Positions 27,481 through 37,300 of a stretch of 64,000 bases of DNA are shown piece by piece. Both the position numbers and the translations under genes were made by a program. The stretch is from NCBI RefSeq assembly GCF_012641395.1, contig NZ_JABAIH010000018.1, positions 24,359 through 88,358 of the forward strand, given 5' to 3'. Each line of letters opens with the position of its first letter. Positions within the stretch are counted from its first letter, which is position 1. Below the pieces are notes generated by a model. It saw only the letters and a program-made list of their open reading frames with translations, had not been told where the DNA came from and did no database searches. This DNA is from Rhizobium sp. P32RR-XVIII (GTDB taxonomy: Bacteria; Pseudomonadota; Alphaproteobacteria; Rhizobiales; Rhizobiaceae).

Positions 27481-27999
27481 ATGTCCTTTTCGATATACGA
27501 CGTCACCGTCCCCGTGATGCTGCATGGGCTCACGGTTATGGACGACTATTTGCTTCATGCCCAAAACCTGGAACGCTCCAATTCCCTTGATCCGGGAAGC
27601 GTACTGACATCCAGGCTCGCTCCCGACATGCTGACGTTCGGTGAACAATTCGCGGTCAACTGCAACAAGGTCCAGCTGCACATGACCAAGCTTATGAATC
27701 GAAACCAGGCGACGCCGCGTGACGTCGCGATGATCTATCCCGCTCTTCAAGGACGTCTGTTAGAAACGCGCAGCTTCCTGCAAACAATCCAGCCGGAAGA
27801 TCTGTCGAGCGCTCAGACGCACGTTTATGAACTGACTCCGTCGGTTGCACGGGGCTGGTTCGGCGGAGATGATTACATTCGACACGTCGTACTAGCGGAT
27901 TTCTTTTTCCATATCGCGATGGCGCACGCGATTCTGCGCCATCTTGGAGCTCCGGCAGGAAAGAAGGACTATCTGGGGGATCTCACGCCAGTGGGGTGA
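27481..27999 (+). CDS. DUF1993-family protein (second paralogue)
   Basis: A 172-residue protein with GGAGGGTAAC directly before ATG 27481. It shares the DUF1993 motifs of the protein at 12334-12867: SIYDVTVPVMLHGLTVMDDY, SRLAPDMLTFGEQF, RSFLQTIQPEDLS, YELTPSVARGWFGGDDYIRH and HAILRHLGAPAGKKDYLG. The two are clearly paralogous but diverged along most of their length. The family adopts a DinB-like helical bundle; the function is unknown. Confidence 0.88.
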   Translation: MSFSIYDVTVPVMLHGLTVMDDYLLHAQNLERSNSLDPGSVLTSRLAPDMLTFGEQFAVNCNKVQLHMTKLMNRNQATPRDVAMIYPALQGRLLETRSFLQTIQPEDLSSAQTHVYELTPSVARGWFGGDDYIRHVVLADFFFHIAMAHAILRHLGAPAGKKDYLGDLTPVG

Positions 28000-28016
28000 A
28001 GGATTGGTCGTTTTCG

Positions 28017-28232
28017 TTACCTGAAGCGGGGAGGCCAGCGGACGTTCGCCCACAACTCGTCCTTGTCCGCAAACGGGCCGAACAACAGCTGCAACTGCCG
28101 GATCTGGCAACTGTCGAGGCTGTGGCACCTGCCGAATTCCTCAACGCTAATCCTCTCCGTGGATCGAGGGCCGGGATCGGCCGGTTGCTTGACAGGGTGC
28201 ACGCGAAAGCCTTTAGCGTCTTCCGAACTCAT
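28017..28232 (-). CDS. Possible small hypothetical protein
   Basis: A 71-residue open frame on the minus strand with GGAAG before ATG 28232. It reads MSSEDAKGFRVHPVKQPADP and ends in LWANVRWPPRFR. There is no known motif. An overlapping frame on the other strand (27996-28346) is about as long, so coding is uncertain. It is included because its start signal is reasonable and it lies downstream of the GNAT gene on the same strand. Confidence 0.3.
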   Translation of the reverse strand: MSSEDAKGFRVHPVKQPADPGPRSTERISVEEFGRCHSLDSCQIRQLQLLFGPFADKDELWANVRWPPRFR

Positions 28233-28312
28233 CCCGATCTTCCTGGATGTCATAGTCTGCATTGCAATGGATCCCGATGGTGGGACGTAATCTCTCGGGC
28301 CTTATCCGGCCA

Positions 28313-28591
28313 TCAGCCGTCGAGCATTTTGGCATATTCGGGGTGACGGCTGGCGAAGCGTGCCATGAAAGGACATTTTGCGATCACGCGACGGCCGGCG
28401 GCGTGCAGATGTTCGAACACACCTTCGGCGAGCTTCGTGCCTATTCCTTGCCCCGAAAACTCCTGTGGGACCTCCGTATGAAGTAGGACAAATCTGTCGC
28501 TTTCGATCTTGTAATAAGCGACGGCGACGGTACCGCCGATGGCAAGCTCGAAGCGCTTGGCTGCAGGATTATCTATTACATGCGCGTCCAT
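28313..28591 (-). CDS. Small GNAT-like N-acetyltransferase (YjdJ type)
   Basis: A 92-residue protein matching the short GNAT_2/YjdJ family. It contains FELAIGGTVAVAYYKIESDR, LLHTEVPQEFSGQGIGTKLA (the acetyl-CoA pyrophosphate loop Gln-Gly-Ile-Gly) and CPFMARFASRHPEYAKML at the C-terminus. AAGGA lies 6 nt before ATG 28591; a further in-frame start at 28618 is less likely. The acceptor substrate is unknown. It is convergent with the DUF1993 gene. Confidence 0.88.
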   Translation of the reverse strand: MDAHVIDNPAAKRFELAIGGTVAVAYYKIESDRFVLLHTEVPQEFSGQGIGTKLAEGVFEHLHAAGRRVIAKCPFMARFASRHPEYAKMLDG

Positions 28592-29263
28592 ATCAGTCCT
28601 TCCGCCATGCTGCGGCAAAGCCCGTCAAGGAGGCGGGTCGGGATATAATCAAAATTGAGTGCTCAGCCTCGCCGCAACATCAGCCTTTTGCGAGCAGTAT
28701 TTTTACTGGACCAGTTCTGCAAAATTGCGGTTAGTCCTGCTGATACGCAAACTGGGCTTATCGCGCAAAGGCTGTGCTCAGTACGAGTCTCTCAGACATG
28801 ATACGTTGACCGTCACCGCGACTTCACTGCATCCCACCTCAGACTTGAGTGAGAACGCGCGTCCGCGGCCCTATTTTTTTGTGGTGCGATCCAGTTCCAA
28901 GAAGCCGGTGATACGCATGGCTCTGAGGATATCAGACAGAGGATCACGCATTTTGGACGCCTGGATACAGGAGTCCGCGATATCGATGTTTAACGGCCAA
29001 AAGGCTGGCCATATATTCCGGTCCTCGCCAACAATTCGAAGGCCGATGCATGCAATATGTCCTGCCAGGAAAGACCGGCCCGTATGTCTCCTGTCTCTGC
29101 CTTAGCAGCATGACTTTCGACGGGACGGACGGGATCCGTCGTCTCGACGCCACGCGAGCCTGGCTTTCTGCCGGACGTCCCACGAAAGAGCCCTGCGTCT
29201 CCTCTCGCGGCGCATCGAAACGATGATCAGCGGCGTCCGGCGGCCGACGAAGGAGAGTAGACC
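28592..29263. other. Intergenic region with no supported gene
   Basis: About 670 bases. Frames on the plus strand (28659-29105) lack family character and start signals. A small GGCCA/TGGCC hairpin lies near 28995. It marks the boundary between the stress island and the dehydrogenase cluster that begins at 29264. Confidence 0.4.
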
Positions 29264-30019
29264 ATGAAGATAGTCGTGATCGGCGGCACTGGTTTGATTG
29301 GCTCGAGGACCGTTGCCATTCTGCGCCGGGGCGGCCAGGAGGTCATCGCGGCGTCGCCCAAAGGTGGCGTCAACACCGTCACCGGAGAAGGGCTCAAAGA
29401 AGCCATGGCCGGCGCACTAGTGGTGATCGACCTCTCCAATGCGCCGTCATCTGACCCCCAGGCGGTATTGGAATTCTTCGAGACCTCCGGCCGCAACCTT
29501 GTCGCGGCAGAGGCCGCGGCGGGCATTCGGCACCATATCACGCTATCCATCGTCGGGACCGACAGGGTACCCGACCAAGGCTATTACCGCGCCAAAGTCG
29601 CCCAAGAGAAACTGATCGAGGCTTCCGGTATCCCCTATACGATCATTCGCTCGACCCAGTTCCTGGAATTCCTCGGCCGCATCGCCGATGCGAGTTCGGA
29701 TGGAAGCGTCGTCAGGCTTGCGCCGGGCCTGCTTCAGCCTATCGCGGCTGACGACGTTGCCGCCGTCGTCGCCGAAGTGGCCTTCGATAATCCGCGAAAT
29801 GGCGTCATCGAGATCGCAGGCCCGGAACGAGCGGAGTTCAACGAAATCATTGCCCGCTATTTGAAGGGTATCGGCGACCCACGGAAGGTCGTGAAAGATC
29901 CCGAAGCCCGATATCGCGGCGGGCGGATCGAGGAGAAGTCGCTCGTACCCTTGGGCGAGGCGCGTCTCGGCCGCATCAGTCTCGAGGAGTGGTTACGGCG
30001 CTCGCAGAAAGGAGCCTGA
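29264..30019 (+). CDS. NAD(P)-binding NmrA/atypical SDR-family protein
   Basis: A 251-residue protein with the N-terminal nucleotide-binding motif MKIVVIGGTGLIGSRTVAIL. Typical atypical-SDR segments follow: HHITLSIVGTDRVPDQGYYR, AKVAQEKLIEASGIPYTIIR and IAADDVAAVVAEVAFD. The Tyr/Lys pair of classical SDR enzymes appears only loosely (YYRAK), so it could be a redox-sensing or isoflavone-reductase-like NmrA protein rather than a dehydrogenase. AAGGAG precedes ATG 29264. It starts a run of plus-strand genes (cupin, CMD, second SDR). Confidence 0.88.
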   Translation: MKIVVIGGTGLIGSRTVAILRRGGQEVIAASPKGGVNTVTGEGLKEAMAGALVVIDLSNAPSSDPQAVLEFFETSGRNLVAAEAAAGIRHHITLSIVGTDRVPDQGYYRAKVAQEKLIEASGIPYTIIRSTQFLEFLGRIADASSDGSVVRLAPGLLQPIAADDVAAVVAEVAFDNPRNGVIEIAGPERAEFNEIIARYLKGIGDPRKVVKDPEARYRGGRIEEKSLVPLGEARLGRISLEEWLRRSQKGA

Positions 30020-30152
30020 TCAGACCGTCGCGGGCCGCATCGACACTGCGCGATGCAGCCGCCGGTGATCAACAAGCCCAGGCGATGACCGCTTACGTTT
30101 TGTCCAGAGCCTCCCGCAAGGACAGCTTCAATATTGAAGAAGGAAAAAGCCA

Positions 30153-30572
30153 GTGAAGTTCCGAACCATCATCGCCGCCACCTGCGCCGTCCTCGCCCTC
30201 TCGATGGCCGGCCCCATATCCGCCCATGATAGCAAAGCGGAAACCGTCACGAAGAACTTCGAGGCGGCCATTCCCAATATCTCTGGCAAGTCGTTGATCG
30301 CCGTAGAAGTCGATTATGCGCCGGGCGCGGCGTCCCCCTCCCACACCCACGCGAAGTCGGCCTTCATCTACGCCTATGTGATCTCGGGTGCGATCGAGTC
30401 GAAGGTGAATGACGGCGAGACGCGCATCTATCGGGCAGGCGAGAGCTGGTCCGAAGCGCCGGGTGCGACCCATTCGATCAGCCGCAACGCGAGCAAGACC
30501 GAGCCGGCAAAGCTGCTCGCCGTGTTCGTCATCGACACCGATGACAAAGCGCTGACTACGCCCATCAAATAG
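30153..30572 (+). CDS. Secreted cupin-domain protein
   Basis: A 139-residue protein with a Sec signal peptide (KFRTIIAATCAVLALSMAGP, cut near ISA-HD) and one cupin domain. The first cupin motif reads SPSHTHAKSAFIYAYVISGA and the second GATHSISRNASKTEPAKLLA, with His ligands HTH and H available for a metal. GTG 30153 has AAGGAA upstream and is the only start that keeps the signal peptide. Exported to the periplasm, it may bind or process a small molecule. It lies 20 bases before the CMD gene, so they are probably co-transcribed. Confidence 0.85.
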   Translation: MKFRTIIAATCAVLALSMAGPISAHDSKAETVTKNFEAAIPNISGKSLIAVEVDYAPGAASPSHTHAKSAFIYAYVISGAIESKVNDGETRIYRAGESWSEAPGATHSISRNASKTEPAKLLAVFVIDTDDKALTTPIK

Positions 30573-30591
30573 CCTTCACGGCAAGAGGCCA

Positions 30592-31047
30592 ATGACCAGA
30601 CGTCTGGATTATAACCAAATCGCGCCGAACGGAGCCAAGGCCCTTGGAGGTGTGTATGGCTATATCACGCAGAGCGACCTGCCGGCCGAGCTGGTCGACC
30701 TTGTCTATCTCCGCGTTTCGCAGATCAACAACTGCGGCTATTGGCTCGACATCCACACACGCGATCTCACGAAGAGGGGCGTGCCGATCGAGAAGCTCGC
30801 CCTGGTTCAGGCCTGGGAGGAAGGCGGCGACCTTTTCAACGAGACCGAGCGCGCCGCCTTGGCCTGGGCCGAGACGGTGACGCGCGTGGCACAGACCGGT
30901 GTGCCGGACGACGCCTACCAGGCGGCGCGCGCGGTTTTCGACGAGAAGGAGTTGGTCGACCTCACAATCGCGATCAGCCTGATGAATGCCTACGACCGCA
31001 TGGCGATCAGCTTCCGCAACACGCCCTACGCGGCCATCGAAAAATAA
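30592..31047 (+). CDS. Carboxymuconolactone decarboxylase/AhpD-like protein lacking the second active-site Cys
   Basis: A 151-residue all-helical AhpD-fold protein: LVDLVYLRVSQINNCGYWLD then IHTRDLTKRG, followed by ETERAALAWAETVTRVAQTG and LTIAISLMNAYDRMAISF. In peroxidase-active relatives the motif is Cys-x-x-Cys before LDxHT; here it reads Cys-Gly-Tyr-Trp, so only the first Cys remains. The His of the motif is present. AAGAGG precedes ATG 30592. It sits between the cupin and SDR genes in an apparent operon. Lacking the Cys pair, alkylhydroperoxidase activity is doubtful. Confidence 0.88.
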   Translation: MTRRLDYNQIAPNGAKALGGVYGYITQSDLPAELVDLVYLRVSQINNCGYWLDIHTRDLTKRGVPIEKLALVQAWEEGGDLFNETERAALAWAETVTRVAQTGVPDDAYQAARAVFDEKELVDLTIAISLMNAYDRMAISFRNTPYAAIEK

Positions 31048-31099
31048 GCAAAGCGCACCCCGCCGCGGTGCTCATATCTCGAAGGAAGGACATCCTCTC

Positions 31100-32044
31100 A
31101 TGAAAATCTTTGTTGCCGGCGCCACCGGTGCGGTGGGCCTTCCGCTCGTACGCGCGCTGCGCACCCTGGGCCACGAGGTCACGGGCATGACACGCGGCGG
31201 CCCGGGCGTCGATCGACTGCGTGAGGTCGGCGCGTCTGCTTCCACCGCTGATGCTTTCGACCGAGGGGCAGTATGCGATGCGATCGCGGCCGCCGCGCCA
31301 GATGTGGTGATTGACCAGCTTACATGGCTGCCCGCGAACCCCGCTGACATCATCAAGTCCATGCCAAACGACACGCGGCTCCACGAGGAGGGCGGCGGCA
31401 ATCTGTTCGCCGCAGCGCAGGAGTTTGGCGTCGCACGCTATATCCTGCAATCGCGTGGCTTCTATCTTGGCGCTCCGTCGGGGCAACTCGCCGACGAGAC
31501 GGCCCGGCTTCGCTACGATGCGCCCGGCCCGATCGGGGAGAGTACGCGCGTGATGGGCGCCTATGAAGATCGGGTCTTGGGCTCGAGGGCGTTACAGGGT
31601 GTCGTGCTGCGCTATGGATTCTTTTACGGACCGGGCACCTGGTATCGTCCCGACGGTGCGATCGCGGAGCAGTTTCGCAAGGGTGAGGCAAGAATTATCA
31701 GCGATGGCGCGGCGGTCTGGTCTTTCGTCCATATTGACGACGCGGTCGCGGCAACCGTCGCGGCGATCACCGCCGAACCCGGAACATACAATGTTGTGGA
31801 CGATGATCCGCTGCCTGTGTCCGAATGGATGCCGGCGTTCGCCCGCTGGGTCGACGCGCCGGTACCGCCTCGAATGAGTGAGGCGGACGCGTTGGCTGTC
31901 GCCAGTGAGGAGGCGGTCTTCTACCATATGAGCCTGACCGGGGCATCCAACGCGCGCGCCAAGGCGAAGCTTGGTTTCACGCCGCGTCGGCTGCTCTGGG
32001 CGAACCATCAAATTCCGCGTCTTGCATCGGAAGCCGGCGTGTGA
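31100..32044 (+). CDS. NAD-dependent epimerase/dehydratase (extended SDR-like)
   Basis: A 314-residue protein with the nucleotide-binding start MKIFVAGATGAVGLPLVRAL and epimerase-like core segments: DVVIDQLTWLPANPADIIKS, ARYILQSRGFYLGAPSG, LRYGFFYGPGTWYRPDG and AVWSFVHIDDAVAATVAAIT. A clear Tyr-x3-Lys catalytic motif is not seen, as in several NAD(P)-binding relatives. GAAGGAAGG precedes ATG 31100; the longer open frame from 30986 overlaps the CMD gene and is not used. It is probably the last gene of the 30.1-32.0 kb unit. Confidence 0.9.
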   Translation: MKIFVAGATGAVGLPLVRALRTLGHEVTGMTRGGPGVDRLREVGASASTADAFDRGAVCDAIAAAAPDVVIDQLTWLPANPADIIKSMPNDTRLHEEGGGNLFAAAQEFGVARYILQSRGFYLGAPSGQLADETARLRYDAPGPIGESTRVMGAYEDRVLGSRALQGVVLRYGFFYGPGTWYRPDGAIAEQFRKGEARIISDGAAVWSFVHIDDAVAATVAAITAEPGTYNVVDDDPLPVSEWMPAFARWVDAPVPPRMSEADALAVASEEAVFYHMSLTGASNARAKAKLGFTPRRLLWANHQIPRLASEAGV

Positions 32045-32141
32045 CGAAGCCGACGGTCTCGCCGATGCAGGAGCCGACTTCCTTGCGTGCGTGGAAGCGC
32101 CGCGCTCGCACCGCGGCGTGCCAAGCGCCTCTCAGCCATTC

Positions 32142-32181
32142 CGATAACGGTCAGTTATCGACTCCATGGCGAGAGGTGATT
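32142..32181 (+). promoter_or_regulatory. Shared upstream element, copy 4 (before PNPOx-like gene)
   Basis: A perfect palindrome CGATAAC-N5-GTTATCG (32142-32160) overlaps the core ATCGACTCCATGGCGAGAGG at 32157. The same arrangement, with imperfect palindromes, occurs in reverse at 51631-51670 and 61523-61562. The core is related to that of the elements at 20201, 32858 and 63709. It lies about 160 bases before ATG 32339 and points toward it. Confidence 0.65.
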
Positions 32182-32338
32182 TTCTTTCTTACCGTCGTCA
32201 ATCCAATCTTCGAGCCATCGTCCGGGTCAAAGTCGGCGGTCCGTTGAACGATCGCAGGCAGGAGGCCGAGATCAACATTTGATGAGTTCTGGCGAGCGAC
32301 GCATGGAGCCGCTCAAATTCGTTCAAGCGAGGATATCT

Positions 32339-32809
32339 ATGATTGAAATCACTGCCGACATGACGGCGATCATCCAGCAAGCGATTCTGTCGTTCGTCGC
32401 GACAGTCAACGAGGACGGGACGCCCAATCTTTCGCCGAAAGCGTCCTTGACGGTCAGAAACGGCGTTCTCTACTTCGCGGATATCGCATCGCCCAAGACG
32501 ATACGGAACTTGAGGCGCAATCCCGCCGTCGAAATTAACGTAGTCGACATCTTCCAGAGGCGCGGTTATCGATTCAAGGGTCGTGCGTTGATACTGCCGG
32601 CAGGCGATGGCGAGTATTCGATGATCGCCGACTGGGTTCGGGCGACGAACGGCCAAGAGTATCCCGTCGATCACGTTGTCAAAATCGACACCACTTCGAT
32701 CACCCCGTTGCTGTCGCCGGCCCATGTCTTTGCCCAACCTCCTCGAAGTCAGGACGAGATCAGGAGCACCTACCTTCAAAAGTACGCTGTGAAACCGATC
32801 GGGGAATAG
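32339..32809 (+). CDS. Pyridoxamine 5'-phosphate oxidase-family (FMN-binding split barrel) protein
   Basis: A 156-residue protein of the PNPOx-like split-barrel group: FVATVNEDGTPNLSPKASLT, NGVLYFADIASPKTIRNLRR, NPAVEINVVDIFQRRGYRFK and GRALILPAGDGEY. The pattern is typical of small FMN or F420-type flavin-binding proteins of this family. GAGGA lies before ATG 32339; the frame opens at 32279 but that part does not match. The substrate is unknown. It stands between two copies of the shared element and is upstream of the RND efflux genes. Confidence 0.88.
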   Translation: MIEITADMTAIIQQAILSFVATVNEDGTPNLSPKASLTVRNGVLYFADIASPKTIRNLRRNPAVEINVVDIFQRRGYRFKGRALILPAGDGEYSMIADWVRATNGQEYPVDHVVKIDTTSITPLLSPAHVFAQPPRSQDEIRSTYLQKYAVKPIGE

Positions 32810-32857
32810 CTGCAGGGCGGCGTGCGAGGGATCCGAGAGGGCGATGTTGCCGTCGCT

Positions 32858-32943
32858 GGCATCGATTCCATAGCCACAGGTCATTGGACCGGCGAGTTTC
32901 GCCGTCCTACTTTTTGCTCGCCCGCAAAGGATGTCGGAAGATG
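32858..32943 (+). promoter_or_regulatory. Shared upstream element, copy 2 (before the RND efflux genes)
   Basis: GGCATCGATTCCATAGCCAC at 32858 and the following AGGTCATTGGACC match the leader at 63623-63736 and, less closely, that at 20201. A promoter-like pair TTGGAC, 17 bases, CTACTT lies at 32885-32913. The spacer holds a near-perfect inverted repeat (GGACCGGCGA/TCGCCGTCC). The similarity fades after about 32943; the downstream RND adaptor gene begins at 33126. Confidence 0.65.
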
Positions 32944-33125
32944 AAGAAATACAACAAAACTCCGAGGCCGTGTCGCTGCTGACGTGAGAGCAAGTAGTCT
33001 TCAAGGCCTCGCCGGACGCAAAGGGCGTTCAATCCGAAACGAACATTCCATTCAGCAGAACGACGAAAAGACCGAAGTCATGGCGCTTGCCGTGGCTTCT
33101 CGATCAAAAACGTCGGAGGTAATCG

Positions 33126-34319
33126 ATGCAGTTCCGCCATTCAACTTTGAAATATTTTCTGCCGGTTTGCGTAGTTCTGTCCGCCGGAGCTGCCCGGGCT
33201 CAGGAAACGCCTCCCCCACCACAGGTGTCCGTGGCCAAGCCGGTCGTGCGAGACGTCGTCGACAACGACGACTTCATCGGCCGCTTCCAGGCCTCCGAGC
33301 AGGTCTCGATCCGCTCCAGGGTCGGCGGCTACCTTCAGAGCATCAACTTCAAGGACGGCCAGTTGGTCAAGCAGGGCGACGAGCTTTTCGAGATCGACCA
33401 GCGCCCCTTCATCACCGCATTCAACGAGGCCACCGCCCAGCTTGCGGTCGCCAGCTCCACCCTGACCTACGCGCAGTCGGAATTCAACCGCGTGAACACG
33501 CTGGTAAAGTCCGGTAGCCAGACGGTGTCGACGCTCGATGACCGACGCAGGGAGCTGCAGTCCGCGCAGGCGAACCTCCAGGGATCCGAGGCAAGCGTTG
33601 AACGGGCGAGGCTCGATCTCACCTACAGTAAGATCACGGCCCCGCTGGCCGGACGTATCAACCGCCATCTGATTTCGGTCGGCAACCTCGTGCAGGCCGA
33701 CCAGACCGAGCTGACGACGATCGTCGCGCTCGATCCCATCGACTTCTATTTCGATGTCGATGAGCGCCGTCTTCTCAACTACGCCGAGACGGCGCGGAAG
33801 AACGGGAAGGTCCTGCAGGAGGGGGGTGGTGGCCTAAAGGTAAGCGTGCGTCTTGGTGACCGCGACCAGACAAAGTTCTCGGGCACGCTCAACTTCGCGG
33901 AAAATACCGTCGATCAGGCCACCGGCACGCTGCGCGTACGCGCCCGTTTTGCCAATCCCGACTTCGTCCTTCAACCCGGTCTCTTCGGCCGCGTCGAGAT
34001 CGAAGGTTCGAATTCCTACACTGCGATCCTCATTCCCGATGAAGCGATTGCCGCCGACCAGAACGAGCGCGTGGTCTACGTGCTCAATCCCGACAATACG
34101 GTCACGACGAAATCCGTTCGTCCGGGTCCCAAGCTCTATGGCTACAGGGTCATTCGCTCAGGCCTCACGGGCGATGAGCAAATCGTCGTGAAGGGCGTCG
34201 TCCGTGTCCGCCCCGGCGCCAAGGTTACTCCGGTTACGGTGCAACTGCCCAGGGAGAACCCCAACGATGTGCCCGCGACGGCGCAGCAAGCAGTGTCAGC
34301 GGCGGGAGCAGCCCAATGA
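33126..34319 (+). CDS. RND efflux periplasmic adaptor subunit (MexE/BepF/AcrA-like)
   Basis: A 397-residue membrane fusion protein. A Sec signal peptide (FLPVCVVLSAGAARA, cut before QETPP) is followed by the barrel-sandwich/lipoyl domain (SIRSRVGGYLQSINFKDGQL). Then come an alpha hairpin (about residues 90-170), a second lipoyl half (LTYSKITAPLAGRINRHLIS), and beta-barrel and membrane-proximal domains (RVRARFANPDFVLQPGLFGR). It links the inner-membrane pump to an outer-membrane channel. It overlaps the pump gene by 4 bases (ATGA), so both are translated together. No outer-membrane factor gene follows, so a channel from elsewhere must be used. No acylation Cys is seen. Confidence 0.94.
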   Translation: MQFRHSTLKYFLPVCVVLSAGAARAQETPPPPQVSVAKPVVRDVVDNDDFIGRFQASEQVSIRSRVGGYLQSINFKDGQLVKQGDELFEIDQRPFITAFNEATAQLAVASSTLTYAQSEFNRVNTLVKSGSQTVSTLDDRRRELQSAQANLQGSEASVERARLDLTYSKITAPLAGRINRHLISVGNLVQADQTELTTIVALDPIDFYFDVDERRLLNYAETARKNGKVLQEGGGGLKVSVRLGDRDQTKFSGTLNFAENTVDQATGTLRVRARFANPDFVLQPGLFGRVEIEGSNSYTAILIPDEAIAADQNERVVYVLNPDNTVTTKSVRPGPKLYGYRVIRSGLTGDEQIVVKGVVRVRPGAKVTPVTVQLPRENPNDVPATAQQAVSAAGAAQ

Positions 34320-37300
34320 GGTTCGCACATTTCTTTGTCGACCGGCCGATCTTCGCGTCGGTTATCTCAGTCGTGCTCATCATCATCGGCAGCGTTGCCT
34401 ACTTCCAGCTCCCGGTCGCGCAGTATCCGGAAATCGCGCCGCCGACCATCGTCGTGCGGACGTCCTATCCGGGCGCGGATCCGCAAACGATCGCGGACGC
34501 GGTATCGACACCGATCGAACAGCAGGTGAACGGCGTCGAGGACATGCTCTACATGTCATCCTACTCCAGTGGCGATGGCTCCATGGCACTGACAATCACC
34601 TTCAAGCTGGGAACCGACCTCGATAAAGCACAGGTGCTCGTCCAGAACCGTATCGCCATTGCCCTGCCCCGCCTTCCGCAAGAGGTGCAACGTCTCGGCG
34701 TCACGACCGACAAGACCTCGCCGAATCTGTTGATGGTCGTCCACCTCCTGTCTCCGACCGGCCGCTACGACCAGCTCTACACGTCCAATTATGCACGCAG
34801 CCGCATTCGTGACGTTCTCGTACGCCTCCAGGGCGTCGGTGACGTCCAGATATTCGGCGAGCGTCAATATTCCATGCGTGTCTGGCTCGACCCGGAGAAA
34901 CTGTCGGCCTACGGTATGACATCCGCCGATGTCGTCAACGCGCTCAGGGACCAGAACGTCCAGGTCACGGGTGGCTCCATTGGAGCGCCTCCGGCGGGAA
35001 CCGACAACGCCTTTCAGTATACGGTCAGGACGGATGGCCGATTTTCCGACGCCCGTCAGTTCCGATACGTGATCGTCAAGGCTGCTGCGGACGGCCGCCT
35101 GGTGAAGCTGGAGGACGTCGCGCGCGTCGAGCTCGGTGCGCAGGACTATGTCACGAACAGCTATCTGAACAACAAAACGGCCGTCGCGCTCGTTATCAAC
35201 GCCCGACCGGGCACGAACGCGCTGGAGACGACCGGGCAGATCAAGTCGATGATGGCAGGTTTGTCAAAGAACTTCCCGCCCGGCCTTGAATACAGCATCG
35301 TGTACGACCCAACCGAGTTTGTCGCCGAGTCCATCTCCGAGGTCTATCGAACGATCGGCGAAGCGGCGGTGCTGGTCGCCCTCGTGGTCCTCGTGTTCCT
35401 GCAGTCATGGCGCACGGCGATCATCCCGATCGTCGCCATCCCGGTCTCGCTGATCGGTACTTTTGCGTTCCTCGCCGCCTTCGGCATGTCGCTGAACATG
35501 CTGACGCTCTTCGGTCTGGTCCTGGCGATCGGCATCGTGGTCGATGATGCGATCGTCGTCGTTGAAAATGTCGAACGCAACCTCGCCAAGGGCATGAGTC
35601 CGCGCAGGGCCGCGCACGTCACGATGAACGAAGTCGGCACCGCCGTCGTGGCGATCTCCCTGGTACTGATCGCGGTCTTCGTACCGACAGCCTTCATTCC
35701 GGGCATCTCGGGGCAGTTCTACAGGCAGTTCGCCGTCACCATCTCGATCGCGACCGCCATCTCGGCATTGAACTCGCTTACCCTATCCCCGGCGCTCGCG
35801 GCCGTCGTCCTGAAGAAGCACGATCACGCGAAGGAAAGACGGAACATCTTGTCAAGGATCGGGCACGGTGCTGCGAGCGGCTTCAACCGTGGCTTCGACG
35901 CACTCAGCCGTGGCTACTCGTCCGTCGTGCGGTTCATCGTCCGATCCTGGATCGGGGTCGGCTGCGCCATGGTTGTCTTCGTCGGCCTTCTGGGCGCGAC
36001 ATGGTTCATAAGCACCAAGGTCCCAAGCGGCTTCATCCCGGTGATGGACCAGGGCTACGCCATCATCGTCATCCAGCTTCCGGACGGCTCATCGCTGGAA
36101 AGGACGGACGCCGTCGTACGCAAGGTCACCGACATCGCCAGGAAGACTTCAGGCGTCAAGGATGCGGTGGAATTCGCGGGCTTCAGCGGCGCGACGTTCA
36201 CCAATGCCTCCAATGCCGGCGTCGTGTTCACATCGTTCCAGCCCTTTGCCGACCGCATGAAAACAGGTGACAACGCCAACAAGATCATCAAATCGCTCTA
36301 CAAAAACCTCCAAAGCGTCGATGAAGCCTTCATCATCGCGATCCCGCCACCGCCCGTCCGGGGTATCGGCAACTCCGGCGGCTTCAAGATGCAGATCATG
36401 GACCAGGACAGTTCCAGCATGACGCGCGTGCTCGACGTCGCGCGACGGATGGCGGTCGCGGCCAACCAGACGCCAGGTCTGGCCGGAGTGTTCACGACTT
36501 TCTCGGAGTCCACTCCCGAGTTCTATCTCGACATCGACCGTGACAAGGCTCAGTACCTCAACGTGCCGATCCCGAATATCTTCGAGACGCTGTCGACGAA
36601 CCTCGGCATTTCCTACGTGAACGACTTCAATGCCTTCGGGCACGTGTACCAGGTGCGCGCACAGGCGGACAAGCGGTTCAGGATGGAGAAGGACGACATG
36701 CTGAATCTCAAGGTCAAGTCCGCCACCGGCGCGCTGGTCCCACTCGGCACGCTTGCCGATATCCGTGACACCAGCGGGCCGACCCTTATCCAGCGCTACA
36801 ACATGTATGTGTCGGTACCGCTGCAGGGCAACGCCACTCCTGGCGTCTCGACCGGCGACGCCATCCAGAAGATGGACGCACTGGCCACCAAGATGCTGCC
36901 GCCGGGTACGACCTTCGAATGGACGGACCTCTCCTACCAGGAAACGCATACGGGCGGCAGCATCGTATGGATCTTCGCGCTGTCGGTTGTCTTCGTCTTC
37001 CTGGCGCTCGCGGCCCAGTACGAAAGCTGGGTGCTTCCGCTCGCGATCATCCTGATCGTACCGCTCGCCGTCCTCGGCGCGCTGATCGGCGTCTATATCA
37101 GGGGCATGGACAACAATGTCCTGACGCAAATCGGCTTCGTCGTCCTGATCGGACTGGCCGCAAAGAACGCGATCCTGATCGTCGAGTTCGCGCGCCAGGC
37201 GCAGGACGAAGGCAAAACAGCCATTGAGGCCGCGATCGAGGCAAGCCACCTGCGCCTGCGCCCGATCCTGATGACGGCATTTGCCTTTATTTTCGGCGTG

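Noticed and set aside
32041..32247. 68-codon frame following the epimerase-like gene.
   Set aside because: It overlaps the shared element with its perfect palindrome, lacks motifs and has no ribosome binding site apart from the overlap with the previous stop.
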